From Notospermus geniculatus (Eukaryota > Nemertea > Pilidiophora > Heteronemertea > Lineidae), in assembly GCA_002633025.1 (NCBI GenBank), contig NMRB01000022.1, positions 269,853 to 333,852 on the forward strand: 64,000 bases of DNA, in the 5' to 3' direction. How positions within the stretch are numbered: position 1 is the first letter of the stretch; each line of letters opens with the position of its first letter. A program made the position numbers and the translations under genes. The notes beneath the pieces were generated by a model. That model was not told the origin of the DNA. It searched no databases and saw nothing but the letters and a program-made list of their open reading frames with translations. Below, piece after piece: positions 22,606 through 33,652 of this stretch.

Positions 22606-23097
22606 TCAGTCAGGAACTATCGCTCGATCGCCAGTTGCCATCCAATCGAACTGCGTCGGTCAATTGAACAACAGGGTGTAAATATGGCGTCGGCCAATTG
22701 GCCGAAAGTCGTCCAATCGAGGGGCGATACTTTCAACACTGTCAAAAAAATGGTCCTGCGCATTTGATCACGTATTTGCGCATCCTCAAATTACAACTGC
22801 AGAGGCGAGAAAGATAAAAAATACCTGTCACAAAAATCCTGATTTGATCACAAGTCGCCTTCCTACGCCAATATCCATCGGAAGTGAAGGGTATTCATAT
22901 CCCAATGAACAAGCCCATATGGGCCCACATATAGTTGAAGATATGGGCCCCATCCCCGGGGCCCCATGTGGGCATGTACTCCCCGGATGCACCCAAGAAA
23001 AAAACGGGCGATCGGTAGATTGAAATGCGCGCCATTCCTTCGAGCTGCGCAGTTCGATTGACCGATAACTGGCGATCGGGCGAAAATTCCTGACTGT
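22606..23097. mobile_element. foldback element
   Basis: The left arm from 22606 (CAGTCAGGAACTATCGCTCG) is inverted in the right arm ending at 23097 (...AATTCCTGACTG) with scattered mismatches over about 50 bp. The interior has a second palindromic part around GATATGGGCCC near 22910-22990. Confidence 0.55.
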
Positions 23098-23434
23098 TGA
23101 TTGATGATTCAATGCATGTGGGGAAGAGTCAATCCCTTTCTGGTCCGCCAGATATGTTATTGGACCCTGTTGACAGTACATAGCACACAGTTCAGTTTAT
23201 CACTGAATAGTAGTGACCTTTACAGCTTCTCCTGAAGTTAGTAGGGAGAAATCAAGTCTCCCTCTTTTGAAAAAAGTCTCCCTGCTTTAGGAAAGGGAGA
23301 CTTTTATTCTCCCTATTTCAAAAACCTGGCACCAACCCTGGCCGCACGATAATAATTCTCGATCAGTCAACTCTGTCTTAGCTCCCAATTTCCAAGGGCG
23401 GTCTTTCAAATTGACTGGTAAGTCAATTTCTAGT

Positions 23435-23440
23435 TTTATT
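23435..23440 (-). promoter_or_regulatory. candidate polyadenylation signal AATAAA
   Basis: TTTATT on the plus strand reads AATAAA on the minus strand, about 146 nt after the proposed stop of the repeat-protein gene. Position fits a short 3' UTR. Confidence 0.35.
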
Positions 23441-23585
23441 ATTTTATGTTAGATTTGCTCTGTTCTATGAGACTAGGAAAATGAATCAATGAAATCTCAC
23501 TCACTTTTGCACATGCCAGTACTATCTAGTTTCGTTGCTGGCAAACACTTGCCCTTGAAAAGACTGATGTGGCGTCCAGTTAGCT

Positions 23586-25098
23586 TCATTGTCTCTGTAA
23601 AGAAATTATTGATGGGAGACCATCGACATCAATATCCGGCACGGGATCCGGCAGTCCTCTGAAGCTCGATGAGGGCACTACACAACAACCACATACGGCT
23701 AAAGAACTAAACAGTAGAACGGGTTTTTTGACAGGGTTTTCTCTTCTGATATTTAAAGCTAAATCGACCTGTTTTCAGTGCATGAATAACGCGATAATGC
23801 TTCAATCTGTACTTACCACCATCAAGGACGAACGTAATCATTTTGTCCGGCAAAGCGGCGTCTGAAATTTTAATACAGTATGAAATTTTGGAACACGGGT
23901 TGTAAAGGAAAGCTTTGCCCAACACCCGCCCAACATCACCTTCTATACTATAGGGACGATTTTAATGAAATGAAATACAGTTGTACATGTATAGATCTTA
24001 CCTTTCCTTATTTGACCTGTTAAAATCGGATGAGAAGTATAGATAAGTAATCATTACAACACCTCCTTCATCGCTTGATACGTGCTTTTTCCTGCTCAAG
24101 TGAATAAACTCGTTTTTGCCTCCCAGTGAGACCTACATCACAAAGGTCGTCCTTAAATATGTTCGATCTATTGATTGGTGGTTTCATCTGAGGAACAACC
24201 ATCTTATACAGATACATGTACCTTAGAAAAAATGTGAAAAAAGCTCGCGAAGTCTGGTATCCTACCTTGGGATTCAGTCACAACTGACGTTTTTGCCGAA
24301 GAGGATTTCTTTTTATCTGCAGTGCTGGTTGCTGGTCCTCCCTGTTCCTTTGTAACAACATTTGGTGAACTGGCAATGCCTGTTGCCGTTTGTTTGCCTG
24401 CCTTAGCCTTGCCAGTCTTGGCTGCTGGTGCTGTTGCCTTTCCGGTGGCCTTGTCTGTTTGGGCCGTTTTTGTCCCAGGACTCTTTCCTGATGAAGCTTT
24501 TGCCTTGTTCTTTGCCCCAGTTGTAGATGATGGTGCCTTTGCACTGCCTTTTATTTTCGCTCCGGTCTTGGTTTTTGGTGCTTTTGCGTTTTTCTTTCCT
24601 GGTGCGGCTTTTTTATCTGCTGCTGCTGTTTTTCCGGGGATCGATACTAAAGGTTTTGCAGTTGATTTTGCAACATTAGAAGTTGGTCCCTGTGCTCCTT
24701 TGCTCTTCGAAGTTGCCTCCCCTGGCGTTGCTCCGGCACCTGTACTTTTACTCCCGCCACCACCTGGTGTTGTATTCTGTTTCTTTGCTGTACTTCCTGC
24801 ATCTTGTCCGACTGGTGTTGAAGCAGCGTACTTTCCTGCTGCTGGTTTCAGTGTAGAACCTTTTGCTGTTGACGCTGGTTTCTTCAAAGTACCTTTCGTT
24901 GCTGACGTTGGTTTCGTTGTAGCACCCTTCGTTGCTGACGCTGATTTCTTTGAAGTACCTTTCCCTGCTGACGCTGGCTTCTTTGAAATACCTTTCCCTG
25001 CTGACGCTGGCTTCTTTGAAATACCTTTCGCTCTTGATGCTGATTTCTTTGAAGTGCCCTTTGCTACTGATGCTGGTTTCTTTGAAGAAGTTTTTGCT

Positions 25099-25129
<31 letters not shown>

Positions 25130-26940
25130 ATGATGATTTCTTCGAAGGATCTTTTGCCGCTGAAGCTGCTTTCTGCGAAAGACCTTTTGCTGCTGAGGCT
25201 GCTTTCTTGGAAGGATCTGCTGCTGCTGACGCTGCTTTCTTGGAAGGATCTGTTGCTGCTGAGGATGATTTCTTTGAAGGATCTGTTGCTGTTGAGGCTG
25301 CTTTCTTCGAAGAACCTTTTGCTGCTGAGGCTGCTTTCTTGGAAGGATCTGTTGCTGCTGAGGCTGCTTTCTCCGAAGGACCTTTTGCTGCTGAGGCTGA
25401 TTTTTTCGAAGGATCTGTTGCTGCTGAGGCTGATTTCTTCGAAGGATCTGTTGCTGCTGAGGCTGATTTCTTCGAAGGATCTGTTGCTGCTGGGGCTGAT
25501 TTCTTCGAAGGATCTGTTGCTGCTGAGGCCGATTTTTTCGAAGGATCTTTTGCTGCTGATGCTGATTTCTCCGAAGGATCTGTTGCTGCTGAGGCTGATT
25601 TCTTCGAACCGTCTCCTGCTGGTGAGGCTGCTTTCTTCGAAGGACCTTTTGCTCCTGAGGATGATTTCTTCGAAGGATCTTTTGCTCCTGACGATGATTT
25701 CTTCGAAGGACCTTTCGCTCCTGAGGATGATTTCTTCGAAGGACCTTTTGCTCCTGAGGATGATTTCTTCGAAGGACCTTTTGCTGCTGAGGATGACTTC
25801 TTTGAAGGATATTTTGTTGCGGAGGATGACTTCTTCGAAGAATCTTTTGCTGCTGAGGATGATTTCTTCAAAGGACCTTTTGCTGCCGAGGTTGATTTCT
25901 TTGAAGGATCTTTTGCTGCAGAGGATGATTTCTTCGAAGTACTTTCTGCTGCTGACGCTGGCTTTTTTGACGTACCTTCTGCTGCTGATGCTGGTTTCTT
26001 AGACGTACCTTCTGTTGCTGACCCTGGTTTCTTCGACATACCTTCTGCTGCTGACGCTGGTTTCTTCGACGTACCTTCTGCTGTTGACGTTGGTTTCTTT
26101 GATGAAGCGTCTACTACTGATCCTGGTTTCTTTGTCGTGCCTTCCGTTGCTGATCCTGGTTTCTTTGAAGAACCTTTTTTCTTTGCCTTACTCTTCCCAT
26201 GTGCTGATGGAGCGTTTGATTTACCAGGGGAGCTGCTTTCGCCCGCTGCTCCTTCCTTTGGTTTCTTTGTCGAACCTTTGGATGATTTCTTCGTCGTCTT
26301 TGTCTCCGATGACGACGGATCTTCAGTCGAAGTACCAGTTGCTGCTGCTCCTGATGGTTTCGAAGTTGAACAACGATTTCTCTTTGGTTTTCCGGTAGTT
26401 ACATTTTCAGGTACTTCCACCATCTCGTCGTCTGAAAGATCGCCTGCACGCACCCATTTCGTTCGTGGGGCTCCTGGAATAGGTGATTGTTTCGTGTGTT
26501 GAAAATGCTTCTAAATACTATTGCGGACCGATGTAACTTCTTCATGTCTCAGCTGTCTGCCAATGTTCCTCTGCTAAGGAGTGACGGAGTCGTGACTTAT
26601 CAATCGGGGACTTTTCAAGCGTTTCACAAACGTTGAGGGGAAACGGAGCACTACCAATTGAATCACTGATAGATATTACGCTGGCATCTGAGCTGTTTAC
26701 CCACCGCCAGTGTCATTTTTCGACCGATATTCAGTTTGTCTCAGCCTGAGCGAACTGAATACTGATTAAAGCAGCTAAGTCAAAGGCGAGTACCAACCAC
26801 TTTTTGTAACTTTGACTTTGGTCTTATCGTGGCACATTCCACCGCTGTATTTTGGTTAAATCAATGAAAATAATCTTACCTGCTGCCAAGGCAATAGTCA
26901 TCACGCCCACCAATAGAAGGATCCATCTCCCTAAATCCAT
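23586..26940 (-). CDS. secreted Lys/Ser/Ala-rich 11-residue-repeat protein, five exons
   Basis: I do not recognise this gene. Exon 1 (26940-26880) encodes an ATG and a signal peptide, MDLGRWILLLVGVMTIALA, then a GTAAGA donor in phase 1. Exon 2 (26473-24266) starts after a TATTCCAG acceptor in the matching phase, giving GAPRTKWVRAGDLSDDEM, an acidic start that then becomes strongly basic. About 40 tandem 11-residue units of the form SKK[SPA][AS]S[AG]A[KTE][DG][PT] follow, one of them carrying a long poly-Ser/poly-Ala run, then a Lys/Ala/Thr-rich tail. Three small phase-1 exons seem to finish it: 24016-24002, 23861-23817 and 23656-23586 (TGA stop). The total is about 799 residues. Exons 3-5 rest on splice consensus and phase only. 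A structural, adhesive or mineral-matrix role is possible, but the repeat is also H1-like in composition. Loss of exon 1 would make a nuclear role more plausible. Confidence 0.7.
24880..26170 (-). repeat. 33-bp coding tandem repeat
   Basis: The 11-residue units are 33-bp DNA repeats, best kept between about 25260 and 25960. Near 25085-25135 one unit has expanded into GCT and GAT triplet runs encoding poly-Ala and poly-Ser on the minus strand. The low-complexity code leaves long open frames on the opposite strand. Confidence 0.85.
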
Positions 26941-27052
26941 AATTAGGGACCTAGTGTATGGGTAGAGAAATCAAACTTGAGACATGTTCATTCATGACAT
27001 AGCTATTTTTCTGTTGGCTATCATTCCATCGTTCTTATTTTACGATCCTGGT

Positions 27053-28375
27053 TGAGTAAAGTTCTTGTCCATCAGATTATGACAAGACAATCCGTTCATC
27101 AAACCGGCCTGTTTCATGAACGCTGTATAGATGAATGAAATTTCTACTAGAATCAATACATGCGAAGCATATAATGAGGCCTTCACCATGTACACCTGAC
27201 AGAGTATGGAGAACCAGGTGCCGACTCCAACTTACGTGCATGGCAGCAATGGGCATTTTACTTGACCGGTGCCACGAAAGGAATTTGTCAGCCCACTTGT
27301 AGAAGCAGTGAAATTTTCCCGCTTTAAGCCTGCCGCAAACTGGAGCTATCTGCTGAGCAGAAAGTCATTCGAGACCGTTTGTTCAGCAGATAGCTCGCGT
27401 GTGCGCGTATTTTCGGTGAGTTTTCTGTAATTTGGTTGTGATACGTATGTCAACAACCAAAAAAGCCATAATATAAAGGGTTGTGGGCGAGTTACGGAAG
27501 AATTCCTACGACATGAGCCTTCAGTAGGCTTCCGGTCAGGGGTATCTGGACCACAGGCTCGAGGAGGACTCGTAATCCTCTCACAGGATGGTGCTAATGA
27601 ACCAAACAAAACAAAATGGCCGACTATAATAGGGCGGATTCCATTCTAGGCCTACCCATCTGTAATCTAATCCTTATCGGGAATAAGTCATCACATCGCT
27701 TAGAGGAAAGTGCCTACCTCTGACGAACGTGTCCTTTGGCGATTTACTTCTGTATGAGATCAAATCCCTTCCGCCTTTGTAGGATCAGAATATTCCCCTC
27801 CACTTTTACGCCGACCGGGCCACCAATGATCAGAGACATCGATTTCAGGCTGCCGATTGATTTTATTGCTTTTGGAGTGCCATTTCGAATCGATCCTTCC
27901 GGCTCCTGTTCCATGGTTCATATGTACATTCGGACAGAGCCCCATCATTCAGCAAGATAGATGCGTATGTAGTACGCCCCTGCTACTGTTTACTATACAT
28001 GGCCTGTATTGCAATGAACATACTTTGCTCGAAAAGCCGAGTCCTTGAAAAACATTTTCATCTTTACCTGATGAAAACGTCATTTACGAGTCGATAACAC
28101 ACTTGATGTTGGTTGTTCGATCGCAAAGCCATCTAGTGAATGCCGTGCTCAGTTCTTCCGAAGCGTAGGCCTACAATGACGAATGCTTTTCAGCTTTGGA
28201 GCACTGTAAAAACAAATAGGTACACCGTACCCATGGCAATGGGTAAATTCCTTGTCCAATTTTTAAGCCCATTTCCCAAGGGCCCGCCGTACCCATCATA
28301 CGGGTAGGCCTACATCTCTACAACTCGGAATGAGTTTAGTGTTCCCATGTTGGTATGTGTACCCACGGATGATTT
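27053..28375. repeat. 1.3-kb direct repeat, copy 1
   Basis: From TGAGTAAAGTTCTTGTCCAT at 27053 to GGATGATTTTT at about 28375 the sequence is repeated from 28807 with only scattered substitutions and small indels. It starts about 110 bp upstream of the repeat-protein ATG. It contains an internal hairpin (27330-27405, arms around GGAGCTATCTGCTGAGCA) and a truncated CACTG-type MITE at its right end. The open frame at 27736-27960 recurs in copy 2 but shows no known domain. Confidence 0.85.
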
Positions 28376-28806
28376 TTAGCTCACCCGTGAGCTTTTGTCG
28401 TCAGTCAGCGTCCGTCGTCGTCCGTCGTCGTCTGTCGTCGTCGTCGTCCGTCGTCGTCGTCCGTTAGCAGGGCACGTTTCGTAACCGCTGGGGCTATTGA
28501 TCTGAAACTTGGTACATATATACCCCTAGGTCAAATGACCTATGGCACCAAGTTTCGGTCCGATTCGATTCTTAGCTTGGCCTCCAGGTGGCCAAAACCA
28601 AAAACACAAAAAGTGCAATAACTCCTGAACTAATGACTGGATCTTCTCCAAATTTTTATCATAGGTGTATCTAATTAGGATACATAACATATGTAACAGT
28701 TTTTTGATTTGATCTACTTTTCAAGGTCACAGAGGTCAAAGTTCGACAAAAGTAACGAACCTGCCACAGTTCTTAATTATTTCACCGAGAGTCTTCATAT
28801 CTTGCA
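28376..28806. repeat. spacer with (CGTCGTC)n and dispersed repeat
   Basis: It separates the two 1.3-kb copies. It begins with a short hairpin AGCTCACCCGTGAGCT, then an imperfect CGT/CCGTCGT microsatellite (about 28410-28465). A stretch with GGCCTCCAGGTGGCCAAAAC follows; it resembles 34976-35030 (GGCCGCCAGGTGGCGTAAAC) and both run on into AAAGTGC..TAACTC..GAAC, so it is a dispersed family. Confidence 0.55.
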
Positions 28807-30141
28807 TGAGTAAAGTTCTTGTCCATCAGATTATGACAAGACAATCCGTTCATCAAACCGGCCTGTTTCATGAACGCTGTATAGATGAATGAAATTTCAA
28901 CTAGAATCAATACATGCGAAGCATATAATGAGGCCTTCACCATGTACACCCGACAGAGTATGGAGAACCAGGTGCCGACTCCAACTTATGTGCATGGCAA
29001 AAATGGCCATTTTACTTGACCGGTGCCACGAAAGGAATTTGTCAGCCCACTTGTAGAAGCAGTGAAATTTTCCCGCTTTAAGCCTGCCGCACACTGGAGC
29101 TATCTGCTGAGCAGAAAGTCATTCGAGACCGTTTGCTCAGCAGATAGCTCGCGTGTGCGCGTATTTTCGGTGAGTTTTCTTTAATTTGGTTGTGATACGT
29201 ATGTCAACAACCAAAGAGCCATAATATAAAGGGTTATGGGCGAGTTACGGAAGAATTCCTACGACATGAGCCTTCAGTAGGCTTCCGGTCAGGGGTATCT
29301 GGACCACAGGCTCGAGGAGGACTCGCAATCCTCTCACAGGATGGTGCTAATGAACCAAACAAAACAAAATGGCCGACTATAATAGGGCGGATTCCATTCT
29401 AGGCCTACCCATCTGTAATCTATTCCTGATCGGGAATAAGTCATCACATCGCTTAGAGGAAAGTGCCTACCTCTGACGAACGTGTCCTTTGGCGATTTAC
29501 TTCTGTATCAGATCAAATCCCTTCCGCCTTTGTAGGATCAGAATATTCCCCTCCACTTTTACGCCGACCGGGCCGCCAATGATCAGAGACATCGATTTCA
29601 GGCTGCCGATTGATTTTATTGCTTTTGGAGTGCCATTTCGAATCGATCCTTCCGACTCCTGTTCCATGGTTCATATGTACATTCGGACAGAGCCCCATCA
29701 TTCAGCAAGATAGATGCGTATGCAATACGCCCCCTGCTGTTTACTATACATGGCCTGTATTGCAATGAACATACTTTGCTCGAAAAACCGAGTCCTTGAA
29801 AAACATTTTCATCTTTACCTGATGAAAACGTCATTTACGAGTCGATAACACTTGATGTTGGTTGTTCGATCGCAAAGCCATCTAGTGAATGCCGTGCTGA
29901 GTTCTTCCGAAGCGTAGGCCTACAGTGACGAATGCTTTTCAGCTTTGGAGCACTGTAAAAACAAATAGGTACACCGTACCCATGGCAATGGGTAAATTCC
30001 TTGTTCAATTTTTAAGCCCATTTCCTAAGGGCCCGCCGCACCCATCATACGGGTACATCTCTACAACTCGGAATGAGTTTAGTGTTCCCATGTTTGGTAT
30101 GTGTACCCGCGGCTCCGTACCCATGAAAACGGATGATTTTT
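28807..30141. repeat. 1.3-kb direct repeat, copy 2
   Basis: The second copy of the segment at 27053-28375, offset by about 1754 bp at the left end. By eye the copies differ at only a few percent of positions. This copy has the complete CACTG-type MITE at its right end, while copy 1 lacks its terminus. Confidence 0.85.
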
Positions 30142-30149
30142 TTACAGTG
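29951..30149. mobile_element. MITE with CACTGTAAAAA terminal inverted repeats
   Basis: CACTGTAAAAA (29951) and TTTTTACAGTG (to 30149) bound a 199-bp element whose interior is built from GTACCCAT/ATGGGTA words. The CAC start would fit the CACTA/Chapaev-like group, which is an inference. A truncated copy starts at 28202. No clear target duplication is visible. Confidence 0.6.
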
Positions 30150-30322
30150 AGGGAGGGGATACTTGTAATTCCAGAAGAAATTAATCAACGATTGTGTTTC
30201 AGGACAGCCTCAGCTTATACTTTATTTACAGCATTTACAGTACATTAACAGAAGCTCGATGCATATCATATCAGGTTTGGGGATGCCATGCAAGAATTCT
30301 TCTGAGAACACACACACCCTCT

Positions 30323-30328
30323 TTTATT
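30323..30328 (-). promoter_or_regulatory. candidate NODAL polyadenylation signal
   Basis: TTTATT on the plus strand gives AATAAA on the minus strand about 180 nt after the NODAL stop. A second candidate lies at 30221-30226. Confidence 0.35.
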
Positions 30329-30508
30329 ACAAACTCTCATCTGATTTTTATCCATCAAACTCAAAGGAATCATTGATAAAGTAGCACCATTTCAAATGTA
30401 AAGATAGTCATATGGCAAAAACAACGCATGTACATGTACCGGTAACGTTTCTTGGTCATTTGTACTCTGTCGGTGGTAAGAGACCGCAGTGGTCGAACTT
30501 GTGACATA

Positions 30509-33500
30509 TCACGCACATCCACATTCTGCCACTACCATCTGTTCGTGGTGCCTCACAACTATAGCATTGTCCTCGTAGTACAGCATGCTCAGAGGCAACA
30601 GCTTACTTGGTACACAGCAAGGTGACCCCAGTCTGTCGGTCCCTTTTGACATCATCAGCCCTTGCATCATGGCGTGGTTCGTAGGGTTGTAACTCTTTCG
30701 TACTGGCAGCGCACATTCACCGTAACAGAACTTAGCGTTGAAAACTTTTGGTTCTATAATCCACTTCCCCCAGCCGAGAGAGTTGAAGTCAATATCAAAT
30801 TCATATGTCGTACATTGTTTCTTTTGGTCCTTAGCTTCTTTCCATTTCGCGATGTTTTTCCGTCTCTTTTTCCCTGTCCGCCGTTTCACTTTCCTTCTTG
30901 TCGCATCACGAAATGCAGCTTTGAACTGTGATTTCAACAGTTTGCCTTCTTTCAATACCACCAACAAGATGGCGTCGTTGTTGTCAATATACATCCGATC
31001 TTCTTCCGACGTTACTTTCAGTTCATCATCTAAGTTTTTGCTTCTCCTTATTCGCCGCCCGCTACTCCGTCTTGGACGTAACAATGTCATTTCCAATGTG
31101 TCGTTGAGATTGAAGTGTTTTTTCCACCGGAGGATTAGGGATGTAAGATTTAGGCAGTGAAACCCGTTGATGACATCCATATATGTCTTGACGGAGAATT
31201 TCCCTGACCTTTTCGTTCTCGTTCCCTCCCTCAATGATGCTTTAATCCTGTAGAATCCCACCTTTTTGATGTGGCGGTTCGGTCTTAGACGTAATTCCGC
31301 TAACTTCACCTCTCCTTGATTCAACATGGTTGTGAGATTGAAAGCCAAGCTGACTTCTCGTCTCCTTAGCTTCTTTAAGTTGACTGAAACATTAAGAAAA
31401 CGTATTACTGTACATGTATCACACTAAGTTGAGTACGATTACAATGTACAGTCATTGACATAAGTTTATCTACACCTGATACACTGAATATTTCAAGTAG
31501 GCCTACTACTGGGCCAATTTTAACACGGTTTGTATCACATGAAAGTGTATCTTGAAGTGTATTTTGATAATTTGAGATTTTTTTGGCTTTTCAGGAAGTT
31601 TTGTTGCCATTAGAGTATTACCTCAGAGTATGGGTTTTAAAATATTTTGGAACTTTTTGCATTAACTGGGCCGAGATATTCATATTTTTCAGAATATCAT
31701 TGATATTTTGAAAGACATGCTTAACTTCTAGCCAGTTTACCCTAAAACTTCCGAAACTTCATACGCCTACGTTTTTAGGTGAGCTCTGTCTACTAATATC
31801 AAAATTTTGTAAAAAAATGGAAATTCTCAAATAATCGAAATTTTGATAATCTCAAATATATCAGCAACCACTCGACAGATTTTGACGAAACAGAGCCCAA
31901 AATCCTTCGAAGGCTCCACTCTATCAAAACTGTAACAAAAGTTACAAGAACATTACGTAATAAAAATGTTGATTTTTGGTTTTTCCTGATGAGCAATTGC
32001 ATAATTGTGATATTTCCAAAATTTTGATGCTGAAATATGACCAAGAAGATATACTTTCATGTGGAACAAACCGTGTTAAAATTGGTCCAGTAGTATTTGA
32101 AATATTCAAGGTATCAGGTGTTGATAAACTGATGTCAATGGGATGGCTCTACAAAGATGGCCGAAGCAACATGTCTTTGGTTTTGTGTCGTCTAATGGTT
32201 TGACCATTGTCCATATTGCCTTTAAATCCATTATATAGTCTGTCTTATTTTCATGGATGATTTTGTTCTAATCGCTGGACGTAAAATCTGTACCTTTGAA
32301 ATATCCCCAGGGAGTTGTTAACCTGATTAAGTACGTGTTAAATAGTATGTTTTCCAGCACAGGATTTTACAGCCAGCATTGTCAGAAGTAGGAAAACAGC
32401 TGTAATCCATGCGTGAGGGGGTAGTTGACGAATTAGGGTAAACTAAGTTTGATCGATTAAATTGCTCTGTACTTATGACAGGTAGGCGGACCAAGTAATC
32501 AGAACGGCTAGACAGGCTTTTGTTGGTTCCTGGAACGTAGACTTATATTTTTGAAAGAATTTGCCAAAATGGACGAACATTGCAATAGGCCAGGTTCCTT
32601 TTTACACCTCCGCGTCTCCATGCAACCTGCCTTGTTTCCAACAGTGATCACAACCCGATTGTAATTGTTTTATTTCATTATCAGATTATGCCGCAATTAT
32701 CAATCTCAATAGCTATCAATGGCTTCGGACATGTTCGTAATTCATGTACCCCCGTCTGTTATTAGGGAGGTTTCGCAAATCTGACGAAAAACGAAGTATG
32801 AAATACGAAATTGGACTTCATTTCCATGACGTAATGTATTTCAGGCGATTTATGACATTTTGCGATTTGCAAACGTCTATCAAATCGTTTTTATCAAGGA
32901 TGTCTAGAGCGGACTGCAATTCATTCTGGTAGTTGAAGTCGGAGTCGGAAAGGTGCTAAACCTGCTGCAAGAGCGTCTTTTAGCCTATGACGTTAGACCG
33001 ATAGAGTTGTGTATACATGTATTAAACTTTGAAATTTATCTTTCGTTTCCACTCTGTAGGTACGAAGTAGAAAATAATTTAAAAATTCAAGATGTACCAT
33101 TAACTCTTCCGGTCAGTACATGACATGCTAAAAGACGCACTGGCAGCAGGGACATTTGTGGTACCAACCATCTCCAGAAATACAATAGGTCCTGGAAATG
33201 AAGTTGAATTTCGTATTTCGTACTTCCTGTTTCGACAGATTTGCGAAACCTCACTAATCTGGGACCTTATTCACAATGATTCTGAGCATCCGTGACAACA
33301 TACGAGAATGGTACTTACGCTTAGTTGGAATGGTCCTGACTGTGTCACCGCTGACAATGTCTTCTTGTAGTGCCCCGTGTCCAGTTGCCTGCCGAAGGTC
33401 AAAACCAAGTTTGAGTCGTCTGTACAAACCCAGGATAAACTTTGACGATAACCGTTTCGTGTCCTCTTCTTTCATGCCGTATCCCTCGAGCTCTTTCGAT

Positions 33501-33652
33501 AATTCTTCGTTAACATTGAAAAGGATGTCGTCTTGACGGCGTCTTCGTAACAGTGTCGAATTGTGAAAGTCACTCCATATGTCCTCCAAATTCATCCCCA
33601 AGGATATAATAACGTTTAGGTACATTGTCACGAGAAATATAGCACCCTGCAT
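30509..33652 (-). CDS. NODAL: NODAL, TGF-beta family ligand (two exons)
   Basis: Nodal is a secreted TGF-beta ligand that signals through activin-type receptors, Smad2/3 and usually EGF-CFC co-receptors, and sets body axes; in echinoderms it controls the oral-aboral axis and left-right asymmetry. Exon 1 (33652-33319) starts at ATG with signal peptide MQGAIFLVTMYLNVIISLG. Exon 2 (31383-30509) joins in phase 1 and ends in TGA; total about 402 residues. The propeptide is basic, with cleavage-type sites RRTGKKRRKN before the ligand. The C-terminal domain has seven cysteines at about 302, 331, 335, 367, 368, 399 and 401. The motifs GWGKWIIEP, NPTNHA and KLLPLSMLYYEDN with the CGCA end favour Nodal over Vg1/univin or BMP. 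The 1.9-kb intron carries two foldback elements. Confidence 0.9.
31453..32141. mobile_element. large foldback element in NODAL intron
   Basis: The left arm (31453-31545: CATTGACATAAGTTTATC, ACACCTGATAC, CAATTTTAACACGGTTTGT) reappears inverted at about 32060-32141 with few mismatches. The middle is AT-rich and without coding potential. Confidence 0.75.
32761..33257. mobile_element. TTAGGG-type foldback element in NODAL intron
   Basis: About 65 bp at the left (ATTAGGGAGGTTTCGCAAAT then CTGACGAAA) is inverted at the right end (...ATTTGCGAAACCTCACTAAT). It lies 60 bp from the exon 1 donor. It belongs to the TA-flanked family seen at 445, 39330, 53522 and 55277. Confidence 0.8.

Larger units (their letters stand above)
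19673..23434. other. WBP2 3' flank and intergenic region
   Basis: No further coding region is recognised. It contains a hairpin (22231-22259) and a foldback (22606-23097). Short frames such as 20444-20647 and 21660-21917 lack coding character. Confidence 0.5.

Noticed and set aside
24322-26502. Long open frames (726 and 356 residues) on the plus strand
   Set aside because: They are antisense shadows of the Lys/Ser/Ala repeat: the low-complexity 33-bp unit keeps other frames free of stops. The minus frame has a signal-peptide exon with matching phase; the plus frames give only Phe/Ala or Leu/Ser low-complexity protein.
27736-29713. Two matching 74-residue frames in the duplicated segment
   Set aside because: They match because the DNA is duplicated. 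Composition is not coding-like and the reverse strand is equally open.
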